Source of the DNA: Xenopus tropicalis
Taxonomy: Eukaryota > Chordata > Amphibia > Anura > Pipidae
NCBI RefSeq assembly: GCF_000004195.4
Contig: NC_030677.2
Coordinates: 198,857,872 to 198,921,871 of the forward strand
Length of the DNA stretch: 64,000 nucleotides
Direction of reading: 5' to 3'
The translations under genes and the position numbers were made by a program. This document shows positions 43,300-53,907 of the stretch, one piece after another; the stretch's first letter is position 1; every line of letters starts with the position of its first letter. The notes beneath the pieces were generated by a model that had not been told where the DNA came from, made no database searches, and saw only the letters and a list, made by a program, of their open reading frames with translations.

Positions 43300-43637
43300 T
43301 GCGACAATATGAAAAATTCATGTTTTTAATGTTTTTTTTCTCCGTTTGGCATTCATGCTTTTACAGAAAATGAGTTTTGCTGTTGTTTCAAAAAACTCAA
43401 AAACCACAAAAATGGGAATGTCGATAAATGGGCCTTTTAAGGGCCGATTTATCGAATTCAGGTTTGCATAATTTTCATTCGAGAAAAATAGCAATGAAAA
43501 ACGTGAATGCAAATATACTCAGAGAATACTCTTAAGATCCATGAATAGTCGGTATATATTAAAGAAAAAAAACATCATAAAGTTGCCAGAAAAAACTTGG
43601 CAAGTAAAAGATGTTACTTTTTTGATAAATTTGCCCC
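43300..43637. mobile_element. Two foldback MITEs arranged head to head
   Basis: One ends TCGATAAATGGGCC near 43433, and the next starts GGGCCGATTTATCGA at 43441 and ends GATAAATTTGCCCC at 43637. The join forms a near-perfect palindrome. GGGCC...GGCCC ends and a TTTATCGA core resemble the Harbinger-like elements at 8006 and 38843. Confidence 0.5.
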
Positions 43638-43787
43638 TTATTGTTTGTCTCATGAAAACTCAATAGAGGTCAATTTTGAAACAATTCATTTCAGCACTGA
43701 AAATAATTGGACATATCCAACTGCAGAAAAGTTCATGATGCCTTGACAATGGTAATTTGACGGGCCGTTCCAGCAACACCAAGATTC

Positions 43788-44250
43788 TAAGGAGAAGGAA
43801 AGGTAAAAACTAAGTAAGCTTTATCAGAAAGGTCTATGCAAATACAGCCATAAGCACTTACAGTAATGCTGCACTGAGTCCTCTATCAAAAGAAACACAG
43901 GATTTCTTGTCTCCTTTTTTGTAAACATGTTCTTAGGGTATCTGACTTCCTTCCCTAAGCCAGACTCTGCACAGCTCTCTCCTCTCTCCCTTCTCCTTCT
44001 CCTCCTCCCATAAGAATTCACTCCCCCCTCTCATCAGAATGTGTGATCTGAGCTACCAACGGCTAGAGCTGCAGCTACTGCGACCAAGCTAAAATGGCAA
44101 CTGCTATCTTAAGGAAACAAATGGAGCTTCTAGGGCTTATTACTCAGGTATGGTAAAGCTTTCTGTAGAATAAATATTTTGTTCTAGGTGGCACTAATGT
44201 GGCCAATCTATTGGCAGTAAAATGCCGAAATGACTTTCCTTCTCCATTAA
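43788..44250 (+). mobile_element. T2-type TTAA MITE
   Basis: Starts CTAAGGAGAAGGAAAGGTAA and ends GACTTTCCTTCTCCATTAA, inverted. The interior is colinear with 25098 and 35815. About 460 bp. Confidence 0.75.
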
Positions 44251-44299
44251 TTACTATAACATAACTGGAATACATGAAATACTTTGGGTAAAAAAAAGG

Positions 44300-44460
44300 C
44301 TGCCCCAGGGGCCCTGCAGGTGCCTATGCCGCGCCCCCCCCAGGGGCCACCTACCCGACGTCCTCCCCCAAGCATGTAAATTTAATGCGTCGGGGTAGGA
44401 ACAGTCGGGCAGGGGGAGTCTGGGCTGCCGGGGCCCACTAGAGCCTGTCTTAACCCCTTG
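44300..44460. mobile_element. Fragment of CAGGGTCGGACTGG-type hAT MITE
   Basis: GGGGCCCTGCAGG, ATGTAAATTTAATGCGTCGG and AGTCTGGGCTGCCGGGGCCC resemble, in reverse order, the intact element at 48825-49035. Ends are lost. Confidence 0.5.
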
Positions 44461-45250
44461 TGTCTCTTCCCCTCCACAAAAAATCTTAAACCCCTGTGGT
44501 TTCCTACTTCCTTGCCCTGTCATTTCCCAGCTCCCTCCCCATGGGAATTCATTAAATGACGAATGTCTGACCATAAGACACAAGGATCTCTTCTCATTGT
44601 TAGAGGGGAGCTAGCTGATTAGTCTAAATGTTGATCCAGTATAAGTCAAATTGTTCGGTGCAACCTGATCTACCTCTAGCCCCTAATCGAATCTCAGCTA
44701 ATTGCCTTATCTCTAATTTGGAGCTTTTTTACTGGGCAGGAATGCTCATTGAAATCCCATTTTAGTGCACACAGCTTTGAAGTGGAATGGGCTGGAAGCA
44801 ATCTGCAGCCAATAAGAGCATAAGAATAGTCACAATAAACAATTCAGCTGCCACTTCCATTAGGAACAGCATGAATATGTGTGAAAGAAACACTGCATGG
44901 AACTACTGGGAGCTCCTACATCCACCTTGTTTTATTTGGAGCATGAAATTCCAAAGAGCTGAGGGACTGTATAATCCGCCCCATGGGTATCTCCTGCCCA
45001 GATGTTTGTAGTGGCCTGAAGGATACGGAACTCACATATCTCAGACATCTGGGAAACTTTACCCAGCCTGGATCAGTGATCCCTTCTCTCTTTCTCTATG
45101 AGGTACTAATCCCAAAGGATTTTGCGGGTGGTATTGGCCATATTTTTTCTCTTATCACATGCTCAGCATAAAGACCTAGGAGCAGATCTATTACTGTTCA
45201 AACAGGGTAATCATGAGGGATTCACAGCAGTTCACATTTAATCATAGCTT
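44461..45250. other. Unassigned DNA, no gene seen
   Basis: No recognised repeats; three ORFs of 60-110 codons without motifs. Confidence 0.3.
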
Positions 45251-45400
45251 TTAAGGGAAAAGTAAACCTTAATATAAAATGTTGTCTTATGAAAATAGAA
45301 TAGAATTGTAAGCATCTTTCTGATATACATTGATTTTCAGTGATTTGAAAGTTTTTACATTATTACATTAACATTTCTTTATAAAAGTTATTTGTAAATG
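45251..45400 (+). mobile_element. TTAAGGGAAAAGTAAACC element fragment
   Basis: Starts TTAAGGGAAAAGTAAACCTT, followed by GCATCTTTCTGATATACATT, an arrangement like the TTAA-type elements at 19078 and 37076. Right end unclear. Confidence 0.45.
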
Positions 45401-45424
45401 CATTTGGTATTGGTTCCACATTAA

Positions 45425-45850
45425 TGTTAGGTTATACCTAGTTTGGCCACTAGATGGCATTGACCAGTAAGGTTGGCCTGTAGGGGGAAAGTCCCCTGCA
45501 GGAGCCTATAAAAGGGAGTGCTCCATCCCACTTCCAACCCCCCCACTTCCTCTTTAGGCCCAATAGGATCTGTAGAGAGACAGATGCTATTGAGGTAAAC
45601 CTATTGGGTACCTGTTCCTTTCTAGGCTTGACAGAGAAGTAGAAGGTGGTAACTAGCTCACTCTAGGAGCCAGAGTTAGATAGGACAGCAAGCAAGTACA
45701 GCTTGAGTCCCCAGGAGGAGTTAGTATTTGGGGTAGAGCCCCAGAGGTCATTGCAGGTGTGTAGGATTAGGGTTGTGGCCCTGTAGTGGCCCTAGGAGAA
45801 GAGAGAGACTACCAACTTTACATGCTTCTTCACAGGTCGGTTGATGAGAT
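45425..45850 (+). mobile_element. LTR-like fragment with a TATA box
   Basis: Begins TGTTAGGTTATACC, has GGCCACTAGATGGCATTGACC, then TATAAAAG at 45507-45514, then about 330 bases of purine-rich text (GTTAGATAGGACAGCAAGCA). A TG start and a well-placed TATA fit a solo or partial LTR, but I find no AATAAA, no CA end and no target duplication. Could equally be a single-copy promoter-like sequence. Confidence 0.3.
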
Positions 45851-46960
45851 GAATTCTGATAAACATACAATTCCCACAAACATGGACCACGTATGTTTAT
45901 AAACCTGCCCCTTTGTGAGATGGGCTCCCCGTAATTCAGAGCTGGCCATATGGTTTCGCTATTACTACAGTATTACTACTTATAAGTATCTAAATGGATC
46001 TGGGGAAAATATGCTCACCGAATAGTTGTACAAATAGTTGTACCAAAAAAACTGTTAAAAAGTTTAAAAAAAATAGTTCAGAATTGGCACGTGGCCCGGT
46101 GGGGGGAGCTACAATTATACTACATACAGAATAATAACACACAGGTAAATAGCAGCATGAGCACTATACTCATCTGTATCGGTATCCTAAATACAGATGT
46201 TCCTTCCTCCATGCACGAGACCAAAAGTAAAAAGATAAAATTATCCACAGTTACTGCTGCCAGTAATATCTTCCTAACAAACTAATTTTAGTATTTTTCT
46301 TCACAACTTTCCAGTTAGGCTACAGTGTAATGCAGCTTTCCAAGGATATCCCCTCGCACTTCTCACCAAGATTAGCTACCTCATTACAAAATGGGGACTT
46401 TTCTACCTATTTTGGGGACAACCTTAACCCATTAGGTGATCACTATCTACCTTTTGCTATTAGCTGTTACCCTTTCTGGCATGGTATTGTCATAGAATAT
46501 TCTTTATAATGGTCATTCACTTATCTCTCTGGAGGTTGTCTTGTCTTTGCTACAACAGTACCTGCAGGAATATTTACTCGAAATTGATCCTTGTTGGGGT
46601 ACAAGTATGCCAATTCTGTCTGGCCTCTCAGAACTGCAGTGAGCAATACAACAACTAACCATTCTCTAATTAATCCTACCTGAGACCCAAGCTCCAGGTA
46701 ACCTTCAGGCCCTCGTCAACATTGCAGGAAAATAATATAATTGCTTTCACTACCATTTCTCAGAGACCTCAAAGTCTGCTTCTTCACCTGGTGTCAGAGT
46801 AGTCAGAAGAATTACTGTTGGAAAGCCTAGAAGATACCAGTACCCCGTTAACAGAACACTGGACAGTAATCAGTAGACTGGCAGAGATCAAGGCAAGTGA
46901 CAGACTGGGGAGTGGTTAATGAACAGGTTGATGGTTCAGGCTGGTGGTCAGTAACACTTA
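45851..46960. other. Unassigned DNA, no gene seen
   Basis: No recognised repeat or coding region. Confidence 0.3.
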
Positions 46961-47190
46961 GGGGGAGATTTACTAATCCACGAATCTGAATCCCGAAAGG
47001 GAAAAAATCGTATTGGAAATGAAAATTTGACGACTTTTTTGTCGCCGTTGCGATTTTTTCGTATTTGCCGCGACTTTTTAGTTGCCGCCGCAACTTTATC
47101 GTATTTTGCGCGACTATTTCGTCGCCGTCGCGATTTTTTCGGATTGAACGGTTGTAAACAGCGGAAAAACCAATCCGAAGAAAAAGTTGC
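46961..47190. mobile_element. Harbinger-like foldback MITE, right end lost
   Basis: Starts after TTA with GGGGGAGATTTACTAATCCA, matching the end of 38843-39150. The interior alternates CGACTTTTTTGTCGCCGTTG and GCGACTTTTTAGTTGCCGCC. The mirror end is not found. Minus-strand ORFs follow the interior repeats. Confidence 0.6.
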
Positions 47191-48311
47191 GGAAAATATA
47201 TGAAAAAGTCCCTCCTGCCTTCTGTTGTGAATTAGACACTGCTGCACCGATAAGTGAATGCACCCTAGTATCTACAATATGCACAAAGGCACTAAGTTTG
47301 CCCAGGTGCAGTAACCCATAACAACCAATAAGATGTTTGCTTTTAAAATAGCTGACCAGTAAATGCTTCACGCTCATTGGTTGTTATAGAACTGTAGAAA
47401 AGTTCTACCTTTATTACATAACCCCAATAGTCAATAACAATCATGGGAAGACCACCAGCAGAACCACAAGAAAATTGATGCTAGGATAATATCCAAGCAA
47501 AGAGCACAGGCAGAGGGTTCCAAAATAATTACTGTGCACATACAGATGCTGAAACATGGTGCCGAAAACCCCCTGGTGCATCGTGGAGACAACCCAGCCC
47601 CACACAGATGGCAGAGAAGCAACAAATAGGTAAGTTTGCGCCATGAAACTATCTTCAAAATAAAACCCTTTACTGATTTTGTTTTTAAAGTCTAAAATAC
47701 AGTTTACTTGAGGGAAAAGTTAATTCATTTTCATTAATTATTAGCAGAATCAAAGGGAGCGGTGCCATATCTCACCGATACGGAGCCAAGATGCCGAGCA
47801 AATAATTAACGTGTGGAAGGAAAAACAGGACCAGGCTCACGTCAGTTGGTTGGATTGGCATCTCTCAATAAACATGTTCTACCTGGAAGAGGTGAGTGAG
47901 AGGATCGTGGGTAATACAATATAATTTGTTCGTTTGCCAGAAAAGAAATTGACGGAAACGAGGGAATTCTGATACGTTAACTTATACAGCTCTTTCCATG
48001 GCAAGGGGATTAGGGTTTGAAACCTTAACTGGAGCAGTGACTGGGCGGAAATGCTGTACTGCTTAACATTACCTTCGCTAAGTCAACTACTAAGTGTTTT
48101 GGCAATTAACCTTCTACAGACACGCAGCTAAATACAATAACATGAAATCTATATCTTGCATTCAGAATGTAGATAGATTTCCAAAACTTGTGTAGGGATG
48201 TGAAATAAGTAATGTTTTTCAGTTGTACAGGAAGTGAGATAGGAAGGCCCCTTGCCCTGTGGGAGGGAGGTGTTTCTCCCTAGTCCTTTGATATTATGGG
48301 ATGTCCCTTCT
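47191..48311. other. Single-copy DNA with possible conserved island
   Basis: Around 47700-47830, CATTTTCATTAATTATTAGC and AAATAATTAACGTGTGG frame CGGTGCCATATCTCACCGAT, with homeodomain-type TAATTA cores. No exon signature. The remainder is unremarkable. Confidence 0.3.
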
Positions 48312-48319
48312 GCCTAGAT

Positions 48320-48495
48320 CAGCAGTTCTCAACCTGTGGGTCAGGACCCCTTTGGGGGTCGAACAACCCTTTCACAGGGGACGCCTAAGACCATCGGAAA
48401 ACATATATTTCTGATGGTCTTAGGAATAATTTTATGGTTGGGGGTCACCACACCACCATAAAGGAAGGAACCATTAGGAAGGTTGAGAACCACTG
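48320..48495 (-). mobile_element. SPIN-like hAT MITE
   Basis: Ends CAGCAGTTCTCAACCTGTGG and AGGTTGAGAACCACTG, with interior AGGACCCCTTTGGGGGTCG, CAACCCTTTCACAGGGGACG, CTAAGACCATCGGAAAACA and TATGGTTGGGGGTCACCACA. These are hallmarks, as I know them, of the SPIN (Space Invaders) hAT family, known for horizontal transfer among tetrapods including Xenopus. At about 176 bp it is an internally shortened copy. Flanking octamers GCCTAGAT and GCCCCATG agree only at three positions. Confidence 0.82.
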
Positions 48496-48824
48496 GCCCC
48501 ATGGGAGTGAGAATGTTATTTCTGTATATTGCTTTCATCTTCTGCTAATAATACAACATGTAGCTGCATTTATACTGTAAGTATAACTTGACGTCTCTAT
48601 CCTTTCAATAAAGTTGTTGTTAACCACTGATGCCCAATTGATTTATTGACTCTAAGAGCTGCCCTCTTCCTCCACTAATTCTGCATAGGCCCAGTCTGAG
48701 ATCAGGAGTCGCATGTAAGCTCTTCTGCAGGGAGAACAGCAATGTTTTATTCACTCTGAGCTGAGATACCTGATAGATACCTGGTTGGATCTGAAGGTAA
48801 AGGGAAAGTAGGATCAGGGTCGGA

Positions 48825-49035
48825 CTGGGCCCTAGTAGGCCCCGGTGGCCCAGACCCGACCCATGACGGTGCTCCCCCTGCCCGACCGTTCCTACCCTGA
48901 CGTGTTAAATTTACGCACACTCAGGACATCAAGTAGGGGACCCTGCCGGGGGTTAGGGGGGCCCCTGCAGGGAGGGGTTAGGGGACGAGGCCGGCAGGAG
49001 CCCTAGTGGGCCCTGCACCCCCCAGTCCAACCTTG
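48825..49035. mobile_element. hAT MITE, perfect 8-bp duplication AGTAGGAT
   Basis: Ends CAGGGTCGGACTGGGC and CCCAGTCCAACCTTG; AGTAGGAT occurs at 48817-48824 and 49036-49043. The interior is GC-rich (GGCCCCGGTGGCCCAGACCC). 211 bp. Confidence 0.88.
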
Positions 49036-49533
49036 AGTAGGATTAGCACAACATAAAGGGATACTAAAGCATTCCTTGACCCACAACAAACATGTCAGTA
49101 TTACCAGACGCACAGCACCAAACTGTTCTTGTTTACCAAAAGGAAAACTGTACTCCTGAACAATGTAGATCTTTTTACTATTTACTGATAAATATATTTA
49201 TACTAGTTTGGTAAGAATCTTTAATAGACCACTTAATATTATAGAAACTCTTGGTTTCATTGTTGGGGTAAGGGTAAGTCCTATGCAGACACACAAACCA
49301 AAACATCACCTATTTTTTGGAGATTATAGTAGACTCACCCCATGGAACAGTGGGTCCAGGTAGACATGGCCCAGAGCTCAAGTTAGAGGAGAATGTAATG
49401 GACCTTATTGAGAAAAACAGACCAGCACAAACCAGACCTCCGTGGAAAAAATGTTGCTTCAAAATATTTATTAAAGGTTTTTACATCTTACTCATAGTAA
49501 AAAATAGCCTAAGGGGTAAGTCCTACTGGCCGG
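49036..49533. other. Unassigned DNA
   Basis: A TACTAAAGC repeat-like stretch lies near 49062; otherwise single-copy. The 77-codon ORF at 49317 shows no motif. Confidence 0.3.
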
Positions 49534-49668
49534 GTTACATAGTTACATAGGGTTGAAAAAAGGCAACAGTCCATCAAGTTCAACCCTTCCAAGTAAACCC
49601 AGCACCCACAACCCACACCTACCAATCTATACACTCACATACATAAACTATAAATACACCCACTAGTA

Positions 49669-49785
49669 CTAACTGTAGATATTAGTATCACAATAGCCTT
49701 GGATATTCTGATTGTTCAAGAACTCATCCAGGCCCCTCTTATAGACATTAACAGAATCTGCCATTACACCATGTCTACCCAACAT
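49669..49785 (-). pseudogene. LINE reverse-transcriptase C-terminal tail
   Basis: The last codons on the minus strand, SVNVYKRGLDEFLNNQNIQG then YCDTNIYS and a stop, align with the DRYKKGLDGFLASEGIQGYGG end of the ORF at 17823-18311. Upstream the frame runs into the 61-bp array. Confidence 0.7.
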
Positions 49786-49794
49786 CCTCCGGCA

Positions 49795-50884
49795 GGGCAT
49801 TCCCAACCTCACTGCCCTCACTGTGAGGAACCCCCTACCCAACATCCCCCGGCAGGGCATTCCCCAACCTCACTGCCCTCACCGTGAGGAACCCCCTACC
49901 CAACATCCCCCGGCAGGGCATTCCCCAACCCCACTGCCCTCACCGGGAGGAACCCCCTACCCAACATCCCCCGGCAGGGCATTCCCCAACCCACTGCCCT
50001 CACCATGAGGAACCCCCTACCCAACATCCCCCGGCAGGGCATTCCCCAACCTCACTGCCCTCACCGTGAGGAACCCCCTACCCAACATCCCCTGGCAGGG
50101 CATTCCCCAACCCCACTGCCCTCACCGGGAGGAACCCCCTACCCAACATCCCCCGGCAGGGCATTCCCCAACCCACTGCCCTCACCATGAGGAACCCCCT
50201 ACCCAACATCCCCCGGCAGGGCATTCCCCAACCTCACTGCCCTCACCGTGAGGAACCCCCTACCCAACATCCCCTGGCAGGGCATTCCCCAACCCCCTCA
50301 CTGCCCTCACCGTGAGGAACCCCCTACCCAACATCCCCTGGCAGGGCATTCCCCAACCCACTGCCCTCACCATGAGGAACCCCCTACCCAACATCCCCCG
50401 GCAGGGCATTCCCCAACCCCCTCACTGCCCTCACCATGAGGAACCCCCTACCCAACATCCCCCGGCAGGGCATTCCCCAACCCCCTCACTGCCCTCACCG
50501 TGAGGAACCCCCTACCCAACATCCCCCGGCAGGGCATTCCCCAACCTCACTGCCCTCACCGTGAGGAACCCCCTACCCAACATCCCCCGGCAGGGCATTC
50601 CCCCAACCTCACTGCCCTCACCGTGAGGAACCCCCTACCCAACATCCCCCGGCAGGGCATTCCCCAACCCCCTCACTGCCCTCACCGTGAGGAACCCCCT
50701 ACCCAACATCCCCCGGCAGGGCATTCCCCAACCTCACTGCCCTCACCGTGAGGAACCCCCTACCCAACATCCCCCGGCAGGGCATTCCCCAACCTCACTG
50801 CCCTCACCGTGAGGAACCCCCTACCCAACATCCCCCGGCAGGGCATTCCCCAACCCAACTGCCCTCACTGTGAGGAACCCCCTA
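49795..50884. repeat. 61-bp minisatellite, about 18 copies
   Basis: Same unit as 832-1661. A three-unit block with CACCGGGAGG and CACCATGAGG variants repeats after 182 bases (CCGGG at 49943 and 50125), showing higher-order duplication. In the LINE's own frame a unit covers the LTVRAV-LGNALP part of the RT C-terminus. Confidence 0.95.
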
Positions 50885-51008
50885 CACTGCTTCAAATTGA
50901 AGCTCCGTTCCTCTAATCTAAAGGGGTGACCTCTGGTGCGCTGATCGCTTTTTTGGGAAAAAAGAACCCCCCCATCTGCCTATAATCCCCTCTAATGTAC
51001 TTGTACAT

Positions 51009-52065
51009 TGGTGCACACAGACTGGTGCGCTGACATGTTTATACTGTAGTTATAGGAACGTCTCAGAGCAGGAACAGGCCAGTAACACAGCAACTAATTA
51101 TCAAGTAGCATTTACTGGCCACCTGATTGTTAGTACAGAATTGGTGGAAAATGTCATTTATATTAAAAATGGGTTGAGACTAGATTCTCAAATATGTTCA
51201 TTCTATTTTGAAATGGTGCTTTTTTTTAACCCCTTAATGGCATAGTTACAGTATACTGGTTACATCAATGCCATTTCCATATAACTTTAAAACCCCTGAA
51301 CATCTGTAATGAATGAATAAATACTGGAAATGTTGCTTGGAATGATATTTTCTTTCTTTTTGCAAGAAAACAGATTTTGGGGCCCCTTTTGAATAGCGTC
51401 GTTCTGTTTAGTTGAGATATTTTACTGACAAGTTCCAATTTATTGTTACCTGTGGGACCCCGAAGGCAGACATTTACTATTTGCTCCGGGTCAACTTGAT
51501 CTCAGTCTGACAGAACTGCTGGAAGGCTGAGTGGCAAAATCAGAGTTTGTATCTGCAGAAATGGAAGCCGAGCCACTAAAATTATTATTTGCTGTAATTT
51601 TAGAGATTTGGCAGATTTGACTTCAAGATAAGTGACCTTCAATGTCATTTTAAAACACTGTGTGTTTCTGTTAGAAACCCAAAATAGCTTGTGGGAAATG
51701 CAGCCTGAAGGCACCGCTGAGGAGTCACATAACCGCATAGCACTCACGGCTGCTGGGAAATAGAACATAATACAATGGAAGTTCAATGCTGCGACTTGGG
51801 GGTCTTTCTGGAATGTGAGAAACTATACCTTATGGGTAAAAAAAACATTTAATTATGAACATTAACATGGATATACACAAGGGTCTGTCTTATGATATAG
51901 AGAAAGAGCTAATCAGATAAAAAGAATGGTTTGAGTAGTATTCTAGAACATTGCAGATAGGGGGTTTATACCTCTTACCTGTATTTACTTTATGACTGAT
52001 TTAAAAGTGAAGGAAAGGTATAATCACTGAGAGGTGCCAGTTTGTTAGGCACCCTGCAGTGATAA
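51009..52065. other. Single-copy DNA, possible conserved island
   Basis: 51500-51780 is balanced single-copy sequence, for example GCTGTAATTTTAGAGATTTGG and AGTGACCTTCAATGTCATTT. The 94-codon minus-strand ORF shows no motif. No exon recognised. Confidence 0.3.
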
Positions 52066-52121
52066 TACAGGTATGGGATCTATTATCCAGAAACCTGTTA
52101 TCCAGAAAGCTCTTTTGGGCT

Positions 52122-52255
52122 CTCTCCGCCTCTTGCATCGGTTATTGATTGATTTATTTGTTACTCTGTATGTCCAATGTATGTAACCCACTTATTGTAC
52201 AGCGCTGCGGAATATGTTGGAGCTTTATAAATAAATAATAGTTAATAATTATTAG
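52122..52255. repeat. Small dispersed repeat (GCGCTGCGGAATATGTTGG)
   Basis: Contains TACAGCGCTGCGGAATATGT and GGAGCTTTATAAATAAATAA, a motif commonly dispersed in frog DNA, inserted in the left arm of the MITE. Confidence 0.5.
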
Positions 52256-52403
52256 CTAATAATAATAATAATTTTGGAAAGCCTGTCTCCCATAGACCCT
52301 ATTTTAATCAAATAATTCAGTTTTTTAAAATTGATTTCCTTTTTTTCTGTAAATATAAAACACTAACTTGTAATTGATCCCAACTAAGGTATAATGTATA
52401 TAT

Positions 52404-52605
52404 ATATCTATGTATATCTTTATTTATAAAGCGCTACTTATGTACGCAGCGCTGTACAGTAGAATACATTAATACAAACAGGGGGTTAAAGATAATGGAT
52501 AAATACAAAGTACAACAATAAATACAAATAAATACAAGGTACAGTTGCAATAAGAGTCAGAAACAAGATGAACGAGGTCCCTGCCCCGTAGAGCTTACAA
52601 TCTAT
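52404..52605. repeat. Small dispersed repeat (TTATAAAGCGCTACTTATG)
   Basis: Runs from TTTATTTATAAAGCGCTACT through GCAGCGCTGTACAG to CCCTGCCCCGTAGAGCTTAC. A related copy lies at 62255-62350 (ATTTATATAGCACCGGC, CCCTGCCCCAGTAGAGATC). Confidence 0.55.
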
Positions 52606-52609
52606 ATAA

Positions 52610-53223
52610 TTACCCTTTTTTGGGGCAGAACAGTCCTATTGGGTTTATTTCATGGTTAAATGATTCCCTTTTCTCTGTAATAATAAAACAGTACCTGTAC
52701 TTGATCCCAACTAAGATATAATTACCCCTTATTGGGGGCAGAACAGCCCTATTGAGTTTATTTCATGGTTAAATGATTCCCTTTTCTCTGTAATAATAAA
52801 ACAGTACCTGTACTTGATCCCAACTAAGATATAATTACCCCTTATTGGGGGGCAGAACAGCCCTATTGGGTTTATTTAATGGTTAAATGATTCCCTTTTC
52901 TCTGTAATAATAAAACAGTACCTGTACTTGATCCCAACTAAGATATAATTACCCCTTATTGGGGGCAGAACAGCCCTATTGGGTTTATTTCATGGTTAAA
53001 TGATTCCCTTTTCTCTGTAATAATAAAACAGTACCTGTACTTGATCCCAACTAAGATATAATTACCCCTTATTGGGGCAGAACAGCCCTATTGGGTTTAT
53101 TTAATGGTTAAATGATTCCCTTTTCTCTGTAATAATAAAACAGTACCTGTACTTGATCCCAACTAAGATATAATTACCCCTTATTGGGGGCAGAACAGCC
53201 CTATTGGGTTTATTTCATGGTTA
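52610..53223 (-). repeat. 113-bp array, first segment, about 5.5 copies
   Basis: Reverse-complement units (GGGTTTATTTCATGGTTAAA, TGATCCCAACTAAGATATAA). The array is cut within a unit at GGTTA by the LTR element and resumes at 57424. Confidence 0.95.
53220..53223. other. Target-site duplication GTTA, left
   Basis: The array text CATGGTTAAATGATTCCC is split so that GTTA occurs both here and at 57424-57427. A 4-bp duplication is typical of gammaretrovirus-like (ERV1) and some other LTR elements. Confidence 0.9.
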
Positions 53224-53383
53224 TGTAGGGGTTTACCAAAAACGGGCCCTTAGGACAGGAACCCCTAGGACAGACCACAGGGTGGTGCTGGGAAGCAGGG
53301 ACACTGGGATGACTGGGTGCTACATAGTTAATGGGGAGGATCCCTGTAGTTCGGGTTATGGCCACAGGGTGGTACATAGGCCC

Positions 53384-53390
53384 ATATAAG
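53384..53390 (+). promoter_or_regulatory. Candidate LTR TATA box
   Basis: ATATAAG lies in GGCCCATATAAGTAACGC. A second candidate, TTATATAG, lies at 53471-53478. Position relative to AATAAA (about 510 bases) is compatible with a U3-R layout. Confidence 0.4.
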
Positions 53391-53680
53391 TAACGCAGCC
53401 ATGTGCTGTGGGGGGGTTGGTTAGTCCAGGGACTGCTCCAGTAATGGAGTGGGTGCCCCGGGCACAGTTCTTATATAGGAGTTTTGTAATAGATCGCTCT
53501 AGGAGTGATATGTAGAGCAGCCGAGTTTAGAATGGGCGGACATGGCCCCTCCAGGAGTAGTAAGCGAGGTTAAGACCTCCCGGCAGTACATCAGCCGGAG
53601 TGCAGGGAATTAAGTGGCTAGGGAAGGTGTACCAAGGCACCACCAGTCCAGGAGGCCGGATCTGAGGATGCCCAGTGAGA

Positions 53681-53803
53681 GTACCGGTGTGGGTCCCTGT
53701 GGGGTAACGTCCTAGCGTGAGTACCGGGGGAACTCTATGGTAGAGTGTCTTGCCGTGAGTACCGGGGAGAGCCCCTAGATGGGAGCACATGTCGGGAGTA
53801 CCG
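53681..53803 (+). repeat. Four-copy GAGTACCG repeat in the LTR
   Basis: GTACCG recurs at 53681, 53721, 53759 and 53798, each preceded by GAGA or GAGT. Between copies lies ACTCTATGGTAGAGT, a 6-bp hairpin. Copies are degenerate elsewhere. The same block is in the 3' LTR. Confidence 0.7.
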
Positions 53804-53901
53804 TTGGGTAGGCCAACAGGAGATGGTACTCAATGAGATGTATGGAGATATACCCTGCACTGTATACTATGGTTAAGCTGCTCCTGGAGAGGTGTTCGTC
53901 C

Positions 53902-53907
53902 AATAAA
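53902..53907 (+). terminator. LTR polyadenylation signal
   Basis: AATAAA in GTCCAATAAACCTTC. The equivalent in the 3' LTR is at 57189-57194 and would end the element's transcript. Confidence 0.7.

Larger units (their letters stand above)
49534..51008 (-). mobile_element. CR1-like LINE 3' end carrying a 61-bp array
   Basis: From the tail GTTACATAGTTACATAGGG at 49534, through the 3' UTR (TAGTATCACAATAGCCTTGG), the C-terminal codons and the array, to CTCCGTTCCTCTAATCTAAA and TGCCTATAATCCCCTCTAAT, which is coding LINE sequence on the minus strand. 5' truncated near 51008. Confidence 0.8.

Noticed and set aside
53527..53790. 87-codon minus-strand ORF, present again at 56814-57077
   Set aside because: Appears twice only because it lies in both LTRs; antisense to the element and without motifs.
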